Of a DNA stretch of 64,000 nt, positions 7,573 to 15,681 are shown one piece after another (position 1 is the stretch's first letter; the number at the start of each line of letters is the position of its first letter). The DNA lies in the NCBI RefSeq assembly GCF_014195485.1, contig NZ_JACIBU010000001.1, positions 1,984,001 to 2,048,000 of the forward strand, read 5' to 3'. The notes under the pieces are model-generated. The model had not been told where the DNA came from. It saw nothing but the letters and a program-made list of their open reading frames with translations, and ran no database searches. This DNA is from Modestobacter versicolor (GTDB lineage: Bacteria > Actinomycetota > Actinomycetes > Mycobacteriales > Geodermatophilaceae). Both the position numbers and the translations under genes were made by a program.

Positions 7573-8385
7573 GTGCTCATTCAGGTCGTCAACCCGAACA
7601 CCACCGCGTCGATGACCGACCTGATCGGGAGCAGTGCCCGGGCCGCCGCCGGCCCGGGCACCGCGGTGGTCGCCGTGCACCCCGACATGGGGCCGGCGTC
7701 GATCGAGAGCCACTACGACGAGGCGCTGGCGGTGCCCGGGTTGCTCCGCCAGGTCGCCGCCGGGGAGGCCGCCGGCGCCGACGGGCACGTGATCGCCTGC
7801 TTCGGCGACCCGGGGCTGGACGCCGCCCGCGAGGTGGCCGTCGGCCCGGTGGTCGGGATAGCCGAGGCCGGCATGCGCACCGCGACCTACCTCGGCCGGA
7901 CGTTCGGCGTCGTCACCACGCTGCGGCGCACCACCGGCCGGGCCTGGGAGCTGGCCGACCGGTACGGCGTGCGGGAGCAGTGCGCGACGGTGCGCGCGGT
8001 GGAGATCCCGGTGCTCGCGCTGGAGACCGACCCGGAGGCGCGCTCGCGGATCGCCGCCGAGTGCGCGGACGTCGTGGCCACCACGGGCTGCGACGCGATC
8101 GTGCTCGGCTGCGCCGGGATGGCCGACCTCGCCGCGGAGCTCACCGCCCGGGTGGGGGTGCCGGTGGTCGACGGCGTGGCCGCGGCGGTGGCGACCGTGG
8201 AGGGGCTGGTCCGGCTGGGGCTGGCGACCGGCAAGCGCGGGGAGTTCGCTCCCCCGCCGCCGAAGCCCTACACCGGGGCACTGGCCCGGTTCGGCAGTGC
8301 GCCGCATGCCGCCGAAGGAGCACCTCGACCATTCGATCGTTCCGTCGATGAACTGCCCAGAATGGTCGGTCGTCGCTCTGGGTGA
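7573..8385 (+). CDS. Asp/Glu/hydantoin racemase family protein
   Basis: 270 residues from a GTG 8 nt after the transporter stop. The N-terminus MLIQVVNPNTTASMT is diagnostic of the hydantoin racemase branch. The two catalytic cysteines of this two-base racemase fold are present in HVIACFGDPGLDA (Cys76) and DAIVLGCAGMADL (Cys180). It should epimerise a hydantoin or related substrate delivered by the adjacent transporter. Family members usually stop soon after a KPYTG segment; this one runs about 35 residues further (FGSAPHAAEGAPRPF and on), perhaps through loss of the original stop. No hydantoinase or carbamoylase gene is in the window. Confidence 0.85.
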   Translation: MLIQVVNPNTTASMTDLIGSSARAAAGPGTAVVAVHPDMGPASIESHYDEALAVPGLLRQVAAGEAAGADGHVIACFGDPGLDAAREVAVGPVVGIAEAGMRTATYLGRTFGVVTTLRRTTGRAWELADRYGVREQCATVRAVEIPVLALETDPEARSRIAAECADVVATTGCDAIVLGCAGMADLAAELTARVGVPVVDGVAAAVATVEGLVRLGLATGKRGEFAPPPPKPYTGALARFGSAPHAAEGAPRPFDRSVDELPRMVGRRSG

Positions 8386-8541
8386 ACTGCATGTGACCTG
8401 ACCCCTGGCATGAAGGCGCTGCTCGGAGAAGAGGTGTCGGCACGAAGTCGCTCGATCGGGTGACATGCGGATGAGTTCGCCATGACGCTGGGTAAGGGGC
8501 GCCGGCGGCACCCGGCCGCATTCTCCGAGAAAGGGACGACG

Positions 8542-8838
8542 ATGAGCCAGAGCACGGGCTACAACGATCAGACCAGCACCGTCACGCGCACCCGGGGCAC
8601 GAACGGCCTGGCGATCGCCGGGCTGGTGTGCGGCCTGGTGGGGCTGCTCTTCCTGCCGGTGATCCTGGGCCCGCTGGCCGTGATCTTCGGGGCGGTCGCG
8701 CTGAACAAGGCCAAGCAGGGCGCCGGGCTGCGCGGCATGGCGATCTCCGCGATCGTGCTGGGCATCGTGGACATCGCCATCTTCGTGGCCCTGCTCGCGC
8801 TGGCTGCGGACAGCGGCGCCTTCTCGACCAACTTCTGA
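8542..8838 (+). CDS. DUF4190-type small membrane protein
   Basis: 98 residues from the ATG at 8542, which follows an AAAGGGA site. The longer in-frame start at 8482 lacks support. A short polar N-terminus (SQSTGYNDQTSTVTRT) precedes two transmembrane helices: NGLAIAGLVCGLVGLLFLPV, then AISAIVLGIVDIAIFVALLA. Between them lies AVIFGAVALNKAKQGAGLRG. This matches DUF4190 proteins, which are common in actinobacteria and lack an assigned role. It is a single gene ending in a strong convergent hairpin. Confidence 0.75.
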   Translation: MSQSTGYNDQTSTVTRTRGTNGLAIAGLVCGLVGLLFLPVILGPLAVIFGAVALNKAKQGAGLRGMAISAIVLGIVDIAIFVALLALAADSGAFSTNF

Positions 8839-8847
8839 CCGGCACCT

Positions 8848-8875
8848 GGGGAGCCGGGGCACCCCCCGGTTCCCC
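8848..8875. terminator. Convergent hairpin terminator
   Basis: Twelve-base arms GGGGAGCCGGGG and CCCCGGTTCCCC (one G-T pair) with a 4-nt loop lie between the convergent DUF4190 and GGDEF genes. No long T-run, as is usual at this GC content. Confidence 0.65.
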
Positions 8876-8895
8876 GGGCCGGCGGGGCCGACCGG

Positions 8896-9966
8896 TCAGC
8901 GGACGGCGAGCGCCGCCTCCCACTGCACGGGGGTGTCCGGGAAGCCGTTGTGCGGGTCGCCGGCCAGCCAGGCCTGGTCCCGCCCGGCGTGCTTGGCGCA
9001 GTAGGTCGCCCGGTCGGCGTCCGCGAGCACCTGCTCCACGGTCTGCCCGGGCCGGACGACCGCGAGCCCGGCGGAGAAGGTGATGCCCAGGTCGGCCTCG
9101 GCGACCGACCTCCGCAGCCGCCGGACGAGCTCCTCGCCGCAGCGGTCCTCCTCGGCGCAGCGGAGCAGCACGAGCATCTCCTCGCCGCCGGAGCGGGCCG
9201 CCCGGTCGCGGGTGCGCAGCTGCTGCAGGAGCAGCCGGCCGAAGCCGGCGAGCACGTGGTCGCCGACCGCGTGCCCCTGCTCGTCGTTGACCTGCTTGAA
9301 GTGGTCCAGGTCGATGACGATGAGCACGTCGCCCGGTGCTGCCTCGGTGAGGAAGCGGGCCTGCCCGCGGCGGTTGGCCAGACCGGTGAGCGGGTCGACG
9401 AGGTTGTCGGCCTGGAGCTGCGCGACCAGGGCGTCGTGCCGGCGCTGCAGCCGGCCGAGCAGCTCGGCGAGGGTGAGCCAGGCGAGCGCGACGAACGCAG
9501 TGCGGACGTAGAGCTGCGAGGTCATCGCCGTCGCCGTCGCCATGTAGGCCGTCACCGCGGGGAGGAGCAGCGCCCAGCCACCACGCGGCGGCAGGAAGAG
9601 CCCGGCGTAGGCGAAGCAGAGCACGAAGAACCCGGCGAGGACCCCGCCGAGACCGGGCGCGGCGTCCGTCGCGATGACCAGCCCCGCCAGGGACAGCAGG
9701 GGGAACGCGAGCAGCGCCCAGGGCGACCAGCGGCCCCACGGCAGCACGAAGCTGAGCCACACCGCGACCAGGTGGAACGCGGCGACCCCGGCGAGCTGGG
9801 CACCGTGCACCGGGGTCGGGTACAGCACCACGAGGGCGAGCGCGGTGGCCAGCAGCGAACCGAGGCCGAGCAGCCGACCGTAGCCGACGGCCTCTCCGCC
9901 GCGCCACCACCAGCCGGGCAGCACGAGCGCCGGAACGCGGCCGGTCGACGGGTGACGAGTCCTCAC
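8896..9966 (-). CDS. Membrane-bound GGDEF-domain protein (predicted diguanylate cyclase)
   Basis: 356 residues from a GTG at 9966; codons further upstream overlap the threonine synthase region and look non-coding. Six hydrophobic helices (about residues 30-180) form a membrane sensor region. A short linker with LGRLQRRHDALVAQLQADNLVDPLTGLANRRGQ in pieces leads into the GGDEF domain (about 205-355). DLDHFKQVNDEQGHAVGD carries the metal and substrate residues. The signature loop is SGGEEM rather than GGDEF/GGEEF: Glu replaces Asp, which is tolerated, and Met replaces Phe. It probably makes c-di-GMP, though the altered last position leaves activity open. No EAL domain. Confidence 0.8.
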   Translation of the reverse strand: MRTRHPSTGRVPALVLPGWWWRGGEAVGYGRLLGLGSLLATALALVVLYPTPVHGAQLAGVAAFHLVAVWLSFVLPWGRWSPWALLAFPLLSLAGLVIATDAAPGLGGVLAGFFVLCFAYAGLFLPPRGGWALLLPAVTAYMATATAMTSQLYVRTAFVALAWLTLAELLGRLQRRHDALVAQLQADNLVDPLTGLANRRGQARFLTEAAPGDVLIVIDLDHFKQVNDEQGHAVGDHVLAGFGRLLLQQLRTRDRAARSGGEEMLVLLRCAEEDRCGEELVRRLRRSVAEADLGITFSAGLAVVRPGQTVEQVLADADRATYCAKHAGRDQAWLAGDPHNGFPDTPVQWEAALAVR

Positions 9967-10037
9967 CCCCGCTGGATCGGCGCGCACCCGCCCTCCGCTG
10001 GAGGGCTGCGCGCCACGTTCCTCCCGACGGGTGAGAC

Positions 10038-11249
10038 CTACGGGATGACGCCGTCCTTGGCCAGCGTGGGGACGTCGACCGGCACGGTGTCCGGGTAGAG
10101 CAGGCCGCTGCCGGTGTTGAGGACGACGACCTCCTCGGTGCCGTCCAGCCAGCCGCTCTCCCGCAGCTGCCCGACCGCGGCGAAGCACGCCGCGCCCTCG
10201 GGGCAGACCCAGGCGCCCTCGTCGCGGGCCAGCTGGTGCTGGGCCGCGAGCAGCTCCTCGTCGGTGACGGCGATCGCGGTGCCCCCGGTCGACCGGACGG
10301 CGTCGAGCACCAGGAAGTCGCCGAGCGCCTTGGGCACGGTGATGCCGAAGGCGACGGTGTGCGGCGCGGCCGGGGCGGTGCTCTCGGCCAGGCCGGCGTC
10401 GAAGGCGTCGACGATGGGCGCGCAGCCGGCGGCCTGGACGGCGACGAGCCGCGGCAGGTCGCCGGTGATCCAGCCCAGCTCCCGCAGCTCGAGCAACGCC
10501 TTGTGGATCGCGATGATCCCGACCCCGCCGCCGGTCGGGTAGAGGATGACGTCGGGGCAGCGCCAGCCGAGCTGCTCGGCGATCTCGTAGCCCATCGTCT
10601 TCTTGCCCTCGATCCGGTACGGCTCCCGCAGCGTCGAGGTGTCCTGGTAGCCGGTGCGCGCGGCGACGGCCTGCCTGACCAGCGCGCCGGCGTCACCGAT
10701 CAGCCCGTCGACCAGGTACAGCTCGGCGCCGGTGACGACGCATTCCCGGCGGGTGATCTCCGGGGCGTCGACCGGCATGGCGATGAGCGCGTCCAGGCCG
10801 GCCCGCGCGGCGTACGCGGCCCAGGCGGCGCCGGCGTTGCCGTTGGTGGGCATGGCGATCCCGCGCACCCCCAGCTCGGCTGCGCGGGAGACCCCGACCG
10901 CGGCACCGCGGGCCTTGAAGGCACCGGTGGGCACGAGGCCCTCGTCCTTCATCGCCAGCCGCGGGACGCCGAGGCGCGCGCCGTGCCGGGGCAGGTCGAC
11001 CAGCGGCGTCATCCCCTCGCCCAGGCTGACCACGTTGCGCTCGCTCCGGACCGGCAGCAGCTCGTGGTACCGCCACAGCGTCGGCGGCCGGTGGCCGATC
11101 TGCTCGCGGGTGACGGTGTCGGCGACCTGCGCCAGGTCGTAGCGGGCGAGCAGCGGGGCGCCGATCGGCGAGGTGCCCTGGACGACGTCGGCGTCGTGCC
11201 GGGACCCGTCGCGGGAGCACTCCAGGTGGGACAGCGAGGAGAACGTCAC
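10038..11249 (-). CDS. thrC: Threonine synthase-like PLP enzyme
   Basis: 403 residues from the GTG at 11249, giving the usual family opening TFSSLSHLECSRDG with a cysteine-containing N-terminal motif. It is a fold-type II PLP enzyme: PTGAFKARGA contains the Schiff-base lysine (Lys112), and the phosphate-binding loop is PTGGGVGI. It would convert O-phosphohomoserine to threonine, or act as a paralogue on a related substrate, since no other threonine-pathway gene is nearby. A TTG four codons upstream is an alternative start. The GGDEF gene begins 72 nt downstream on the same strand. Confidence 0.8.
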   Translation of the reverse strand: MTFSSLSHLECSRDGSRHDADVVQGTSPIGAPLLARYDLAQVADTVTREQIGHRPPTLWRYHELLPVRSERNVVSLGEGMTPLVDLPRHGARLGVPRLAMKDEGLVPTGAFKARGAAVGVSRAAELGVRGIAMPTNGNAGAAWAAYAARAGLDALIAMPVDAPEITRRECVVTGAELYLVDGLIGDAGALVRQAVAARTGYQDTSTLREPYRIEGKKTMGYEIAEQLGWRCPDVILYPTGGGVGIIAIHKALLELRELGWITGDLPRLVAVQAAGCAPIVDAFDAGLAESTAPAAPHTVAFGITVPKALGDFLVLDAVRSTGGTAIAVTDEELLAAQHQLARDEGAWVCPEGAACFAAVGQLRESGWLDGTEEVVVLNTGSGLLYPDTVPVDVPTLAKDGVIP

Positions 11250-11283
11250 CGGTGCATTCAACCGTCGCGCCGCGTGCCGCCGG

Positions 11284-12075
11284 TCAGGCGTCGGAGGACC
11301 ACACGTCGGCCAGCGTGACGGTGACCAGCTGCCGTTCCTCGATGAGCTGCACGAACTGCGGGAGGACCTCGGTGACGGCGGGCCGGTTCGCGTGGCCGAC
11401 GACGACGGCCTGCGCGAGGAACCACTCCTGCGCGTACCCGAGCAGCTCCTGCGGGCCGATCTGCCGGTGGTCGCCGAGCGTCCCGTTCCACAGCGCGATG
11501 GTCGGGTGGCCCAGGTCGGCGGCGATCCGGTCGACCTGGTCGGTGTGCGACCCGAACGGCGGGCGGAGGAACGGTGCCGAGGTGACGCCGTAGGTCGTCT
11601 TGAGGAACTCGTCGGCCCGGGTGATCTCCTCGGCCACCTCCCCGTCGCTGAGGGTGGCGAGGTCGGGGTGGGACCAGGTGTGGTTGCCGAAGGCGACCTG
11701 GCCGGACTCGACGAGCGGTCGCAGCGCCGGGGCGACGTCGGTCCAGGAGCTGTAGACGCCGTTGGGGAAGAAGGTGAGCCGGACGCCGGTCGTGGCGGCC
11801 AGGTCGACGAAGGCGGCGACCACCTCGGTGCTGGTGCCGTCGTCGATGGTGAGCGCGAGGGTCTGCGCCGGCCCGGGCAGGCTGGTCACCGGGCCGACGG
11901 GCGGGGCGACCGGGACGACGCCGTCCGGTCGGGTGTTGGGCGTGAGCAGCCGGGCGCGGTCGGCGGCGGGGGCGCCGGAGAGCGGGGCCGGGCCGGACGG
12001 GCTGGCGGTGCTCCGGCCGACGGCAGCACCGATCATCCCGGCGGCGATCACCGTGAGGAACGACCTGCGGTCCAT
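11284..12075 (-). CDS. Tat-type exported polysaccharide deacetylase (NodB domain)
   Basis: 263 residues. MDRRSFLTVIAAGMIGAAVG is a Tat-like signal. The NodB homology domain (about 70-260) shows motif 1 as TIDDG (Asp78-Asp79), motif 2 as NHTWSHPDL (His132 and His136, the metal ligands) and motif 3 as RPPFGSH. It probably deacetylates a cell-wall or exopolysaccharide glycan outside the membrane. The ATG is placed 6 nt behind a TACGTT -10, so the transcript is likely leaderless. The threonine synthase gene follows on the same strand after 34 nt, but a functional link is not evident. Confidence 0.85.
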   Translation of the reverse strand: MDRRSFLTVIAAGMIGAAVGRSTASPSGPAPLSGAPAADRARLLTPNTRPDGVVPVAPPVGPVTSLPGPAQTLALTIDDGTSTEVVAAFVDLAATTGVRLTFFPNGVYSSWTDVAPALRPLVESGQVAFGNHTWSHPDLATLSDGEVAEEITRADEFLKTTYGVTSAPFLRPPFGSHTDQVDRIAADLGHPTIALWNGTLGDHRQIGPQELLGYAQEWFLAQAVVVGHANRPAVTEVLPQFVQLIEERQLVTVTLADVWSSDA

Positions 12076-12081
12076 GCCGGG

Positions 12082-12087
12082 AACGTA
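12082..12087 (-). promoter_or_regulatory. Candidate leaderless -10 (TACGTT)
   Basis: The minus strand reads TACGTT, then 6 nt, then the ATG of the deacetylase. The spacing equals that at 2259 and 18395. Confidence 0.5.
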
Positions 12088-12221
12088 GGGAGCCCGCTCG
12101 GCGCGTCCGCGAGGCCGGCGAGGTGACGCGCCGGGCCCCCTCGGGAGGTCGGCCGGTCACAACGCGGCGTGCCGACCACGCCCACGAGCGTGAGGGCTGT
12201 CGTGGAGTGGCCGCTGCCGGC

Positions 12222-13445
12222 TCAGACGAGCAGCGGTGCGCCGAGTAGTGGCTGGGCGAGCAGGATCTCGGTGCCGTCGGGTCGCCAGGTGCGCCACCGC
12301 CCGCCGGGGTCTCGTTCGATGCGGAAGCCGTGGTGGACCTTCGTGTGGTGGCGTTCGCAGAGCAGTGCTGAGTTGGTCAGCGATGTCTCTCCACCGTGCA
12401 GCCAGTGGACGAGGTGGTGGACGTCGCCCCAGTGGGTCGGTGCGGTGCAGCCGGTGAAGACGCAGTGCCCGTCGCGCTGCTCCACCGCCCGCCGGATGTG
12501 CGCCGGCACCACGCGGTGGGTGCGGCCGACGTCGAGTGGGAGCCCGTCGGGGCCCATCACGATCCGGGAGACGGTGCCGTCACAGGCCAGCCAGCGGGCG
12601 CGGGCGGCGGAGATCCGTGCCCCGAACCCGGTCGCGGCCGCACCGGGTCCGGTGGTGGAGGTGTCGGCGAGGTCGTCGGCGTCGATGGTCACCACGACGT
12701 GCGGCTTCACCGTGCGCAGCGTGGGCAGGGTGCCGGCGGCGAGCTGGTTGTCGCAGAGCTGCACGAGCGCGTCGGCGTTCTGCTGGCCGCGGGTCCGGTC
12801 GTCGCCCTTCGGGCGGGAGGCTTGCACGATCGACTCGATCGCGGCCTGCACCTTCTCGCCACCCACGGCATCAAGGTCGAAGCGTCCGGTGACGCTGCCG
12901 TCGGTGTGCCGCGCGATCGTCAGCCGCCGACCCTCGGTGGGGTCGGGCTCCACACCATCGGGATCGAGAGCAGCCTCGAACGCCTGCACCGCGGTCTTCA
13001 GCACGTCGTGCGGCGACTCGACCGCGACCGCCGTCCAGGCCTCATCGAACGGCGCCAGGTCGATGCCCTGCTCTTCGGCCCGCGCGACCTCGCCCGGGCC
13101 GACCGTGCGCGCGACGACGTCCACCTGCTCGGCCGTGACCTCGCCGTCGGCAAAGCCGGCGGCCATCGCCGGGAAGTGCTCCAACGCCCGCCCCGACCGC
13201 ACCACCCGCGACGCCTCCGCCGGCGCAAACCGGACGTGCTCGATCAGCCACGACCGCATCGACTTCAGCCCGTCGCGCTCCGCGGCCTGGCGGACCTCAG
13301 CATGGCGCACGGTGCGGGTCAGCTCAGCCGCCACTCGGTTCCCCACGGCCACCAGCAGAGCCACCCGCTCCAGCACCTCACCGTCAGAGAGGCCGTGCAG
13401 CTCGTCGCCCGCCAGCGCATCCAGGACCGACCGCAACTCGCTCAC
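12222..13445 (-). CDS. DUF222 / HNH endonuclease domain protein (13E12-like)
   Basis: 407 residues from a GTG with a GGGAGG site. The N-terminal two thirds form the helical DUF222 region (AELTRTVRHAEVRQAAERDG, VRSGRALEHFPAMAAGFADG and similar). The C-terminus has an HNH nuclease motif: CVFTGC, then HWGDVHHLVHW, then SALLCERHHTKVH, with the Cys pair and His residues that bind zinc and the catalytic metal. Such genes are multicopy in actinobacteria and resemble the mycobacterial 13E12 repeat family. Their role is not established. They may be selfish elements or DNA-processing enzymes. A candidate -10 TAGACT lies at 13484-13479. Confidence 0.85.
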   Translation of the reverse strand: MSELRSVLDALAGDELHGLSDGEVLERVALLVAVGNRVAAELTRTVRHAEVRQAAERDGLKSMRSWLIEHVRFAPAEASRVVRSGRALEHFPAMAAGFADGEVTAEQVDVVARTVGPGEVARAEEQGIDLAPFDEAWTAVAVESPHDVLKTAVQAFEAALDPDGVEPDPTEGRRLTIARHTDGSVTGRFDLDAVGGEKVQAAIESIVQASRPKGDDRTRGQQNADALVQLCDNQLAAGTLPTLRTVKPHVVVTIDADDLADTSTTGPGAAATGFGARISAARARWLACDGTVSRIVMGPDGLPLDVGRTHRVVPAHIRRAVEQRDGHCVFTGCTAPTHWGDVHHLVHWLHGGETSLTNSALLCERHHTKVHHGFRIERDPGGRWRTWRPDGTEILLAQPLLGAPLLV

Positions 13446-13478
13446 GACACCTCCCGATCGACTCGAACACCTGTACGA

Positions 13479-13484
13479 AGTCTA
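13479..13484 (-). promoter_or_regulatory. Candidate -10 (TAGACT) for the DUF222/HNH gene
   Basis: The minus strand reads TAGACT 33 nt upstream of the GTG at 13445, with GGGAGG between. The surrounding 60 bp is less GC-rich than its neighbours. Confidence 0.4.
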
Positions 13485-13582
13485 GCCGAACGGGAGCGCC
13501 CCGACCACCCGTATCCGCAGGTCAGGCGCCTGTCCACAGATCACGACCGGCCCTTGACAGGGCCGGCCGCGAGCCGGATGAG

Positions 13583-14434
13583 TCAGCGGTTGGTGCGGCC
13601 CAGGTCGACCGGGAGCTGGATGCCGGTCACGTGCCGCGCCTCGTTAGACGCCAGCCACGCCACGGCGGCGGCGATGTCGTCGGCCTGGCTGACCGGGTCC
13701 GGCAGCTGGCCCATGTAGAGCGTGCTCAGCGTCGGGCTGGCGTCCTGGATCATCGGGAACAGCTCAGGCACCGTGAGGCCGGTCTGCACGCCGTGCGGGT
13801 GCACCGTGTTGACCCGGATCCGGTACTCGGCGAGCTCGTTCGCCAGCGTCTTGGCCAGCCCGGTGACGCCGTGCTTGGCCGCGACGTAGCCGGCGAGGTA
13901 CGGCAGCCCGCGCAGGCCGGCGACCGAGCTGGTGAAGATGATCGCCCCACCGGTGCCCTGCTCGATCATGATCGGGATCGCCGCCTTGGCGGTGTGGAAC
14001 GGCCCGGTCAGGTTGGTGTCGATCTGCTCCTTCCAGTGGGCCGCGTCGATCTCCCAGGTCCTCGCGGCGGTCGTCGTCCCGGCGTTGGCGATGACGACGT
14101 CCAGCCGGCCGAGCTCGGCGACCCCGGCGTCCAGCGCGGCCTTGAGGCCGTCGTAGTCGCGGATGTCGGCCTGGGTGGCGACGATGCGGCGGTCCAGCGC
14201 CTCGACCAGGCGCACCGTCTCGGCCAGGTCCTCCGGGGTCGAGCCCTCGTACTGGGTCTCCGGTACCTGGGCGGCGATGTCGACGGCGATGACGTCGGCA
14301 CCCTCGGCCGCGAGCCGAACCGCCTCGGCGCGCCCCTGACCGCGGGCGGCGCCGGTGATGAAGGCGACCTTGCCCTCGAACCGGCGGGCGATCGGGTCGT
14401 GCGGGACAGGGGCTTCGGGAACCGGGTTCGTCAT
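13583..14434 (-). CDS. SDR oxidoreductase, mycofactocin-coupled type
   Basis: 283 residues; ATG with a GGAGGAG site upstream. The Rossmann dinucleotide loop is TGAARGQGR, the catalytic Tyr/Lys pair is in GYVAAKHG, and NAG is present. The GARGQGR loop, the insertion after the second strand (IAAQVPETQYEGSTPEDLAETVRLVE in pieces) and VNTVHPHGVQT are typical of SDRs that hold NAD(H) tightly and recycle it through the peptide redox cofactor mycofactocin. It probably oxidises an alcohol or terpene-like substrate. No mycofactocin biosynthesis genes are in the window. A strong dyad lies about 60-90 bp upstream. Confidence 0.85.
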   Translation of the reverse strand: MTNPVPEAPVPHDPIARRFEGKVAFITGAARGQGRAEAVRLAAEGADVIAVDIAAQVPETQYEGSTPEDLAETVRLVEALDRRIVATQADIRDYDGLKAALDAGVAELGRLDVVIANAGTTTAARTWEIDAAHWKEQIDTNLTGPFHTAKAAIPIMIEQGTGGAIIFTSSVAGLRGLPYLAGYVAAKHGVTGLAKTLANELAEYRIRVNTVHPHGVQTGLTVPELFPMIQDASPTLSTLYMGQLPDPVSQADDIAAAVAWLASNEARHVTGIQLPVDLGRTNR

Positions 14435-14495
14435 CGCGCGTCTCCTCCAGGTCTGCGTCGTCGCAGGGCCGGGCGGCCCGACGCGGACTCTGCCA

Positions 14496-14522
14496 CGCTC
14501 GTGGCACTCTGTGCCACGAGCG
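14496..14522. promoter_or_regulatory. 12-bp perfect inverted repeat between flavoprotein and SDR genes
   Basis: CGCTCGTGGCAC and GTGCCACGAGCG are separated by 3 nt. A second, overlapping dyad TGCCAC/GTGGCA shares the left arm. The repeat sits right after the stop of the flavoprotein gene and about 62-88 bp upstream of the SDR start. It could be a terminator for the former or a repressor operator for the latter. The nested dyads favour an operator. Confidence 0.5.
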
Positions 14523-14524
14523 GG

Positions 14525-15610
14525 TCAACCGAAGCGGTCGACCCGGAAGGTCGCGAGCAGCGAGCTGGGTTCCCCGGTGAGCACCTCCTCGGCGAGCAGC
14601 TCGCCGACGACCAGGCCGAGCGTCGCGCCGCTGTGGGTGAACGCGACGTGCAGCCCGTCGACGCCGGGGACGGCGCCGACCACGGGCTGCCCGTCGCCCG
14701 GGATCGGCTTGCGGCCCGCGCCCCAGGACGCCGCCGTCAGCAGCGGACGCCCGGCCAGCACGTGCGAGGCCTCGCGCAGCAGACCGGCGACCGTCGCGTC
14801 GCGGACCTCGAACGTGCCGTCGTCCCGGGCGACGACCTCCTCCTCCGACCAGGCCGCGTCCAGCACGAGCCCCCCGCCCGGAGCCGGCCGCAGGGCGACG
14901 CGAGGCGTGTTGAGCACGGCGTGCAGCGGCGTGTCGACCGGCGCGGTGCGCACCAGCAGGGCGAGGGACGTCGCATCGGGCACCGGAACGCCGAGCTCGG
15001 CGAGCGCCGCTGGGACGGCGGCTCCGGTGGCCAGCACGACGGCGTCGCCCGCGTGCACCGCACCGTCGCCGCCGCGCACGCCCACCACCCGCCCGCCCCG
15101 GACGACGGGTTCGCACCGGCCGGCGCCGGTCCGGACCTCTCCCCCGGCGGTGGTCAGGTCACCCACCAGCTGGCCGACCAGCGACGGCAGGTCCACCCAC
15201 CCCTCGTCCGGGTTCAGCACCGCGCCTTCTGCGGCGACGGCGGCCGGGTCGACGCCGGGCACCCGCCCGGCGACGTCCTCCGGCGACAGCCACTCGGCCG
15301 GGTAGCCGACCTGCTGCTGGCGGGTGAAGGCGTCGCGCGCGCCGTCGCCCCAGTGCAGCCCGCCGTCGAAGCGCACGTGCGCGCCGCCGTCCGGGAGGGC
15401 GCGGTAGCGCTCGAGACCGAGCAACCGGAGCCGGCGGTATTCCTCGCGGTACGGGCCGGCGGAGTTGAGCCAGGACAGCGACCGCCCCGACGCCCCGCTG
15501 GCCAACGTGCTCTCGGTCAGCAGCGTGACCTCGGCGCCACCGGCCGCCAGCCGTGCCGCGGTGGACGCACCGAGCACCCCACCGCCGACGACCGCCACTC
15601 GCTGTGCCAC
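14525..15610 (-). CDS. FAD-dependent amine/D-amino-acid oxidase-like protein (DAO family)
   Basis: 361 residues from a GTG at 15610 with a GGGAGGG site. In-frame upstream codons are dismissed. The start runs directly into the FAD-binding loop VAVVGGGVLGASTAARLAAGG. The C-terminal DAO features include WGAGRKPIPGDGQPVVGAVPG and HVAFTHSGATLG. Members oxidise N-methyl or D-amino acids, or similar amines; the substrate here is unknown. It lies between an M48 protease gene and the SDR gene, all minus-strand, but a strong dyad separates it from the SDR. Confidence 0.8.
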   Translation of the reverse strand: MAQRVAVVGGGVLGASTAARLAAGGAEVTLLTESTLASGASGRSLSWLNSAGPYREEYRRLRLLGLERYRALPDGGAHVRFDGGLHWGDGARDAFTRQQQVGYPAEWLSPEDVAGRVPGVDPAAVAAEGAVLNPDEGWVDLPSLVGQLVGDLTTAGGEVRTGAGRCEPVVRGGRVVGVRGGDGAVHAGDAVVLATGAAVPAALAELGVPVPDATSLALLVRTAPVDTPLHAVLNTPRVALRPAPGGGLVLDAAWSEEEVVARDDGTFEVRDATVAGLLREASHVLAGRPLLTAASWGAGRKPIPGDGQPVVGAVPGVDGLHVAFTHSGATLGLVVGELLAEEVLTGEPSSLLATFRVDRFG

Positions 15611-15681
15611 GCGCCCTCCCGTCCGCCCGGCGAGGAGACCCGGGCCGGGCTCCATCCTGACGCCGGCGGGCGGGTCGCGGC

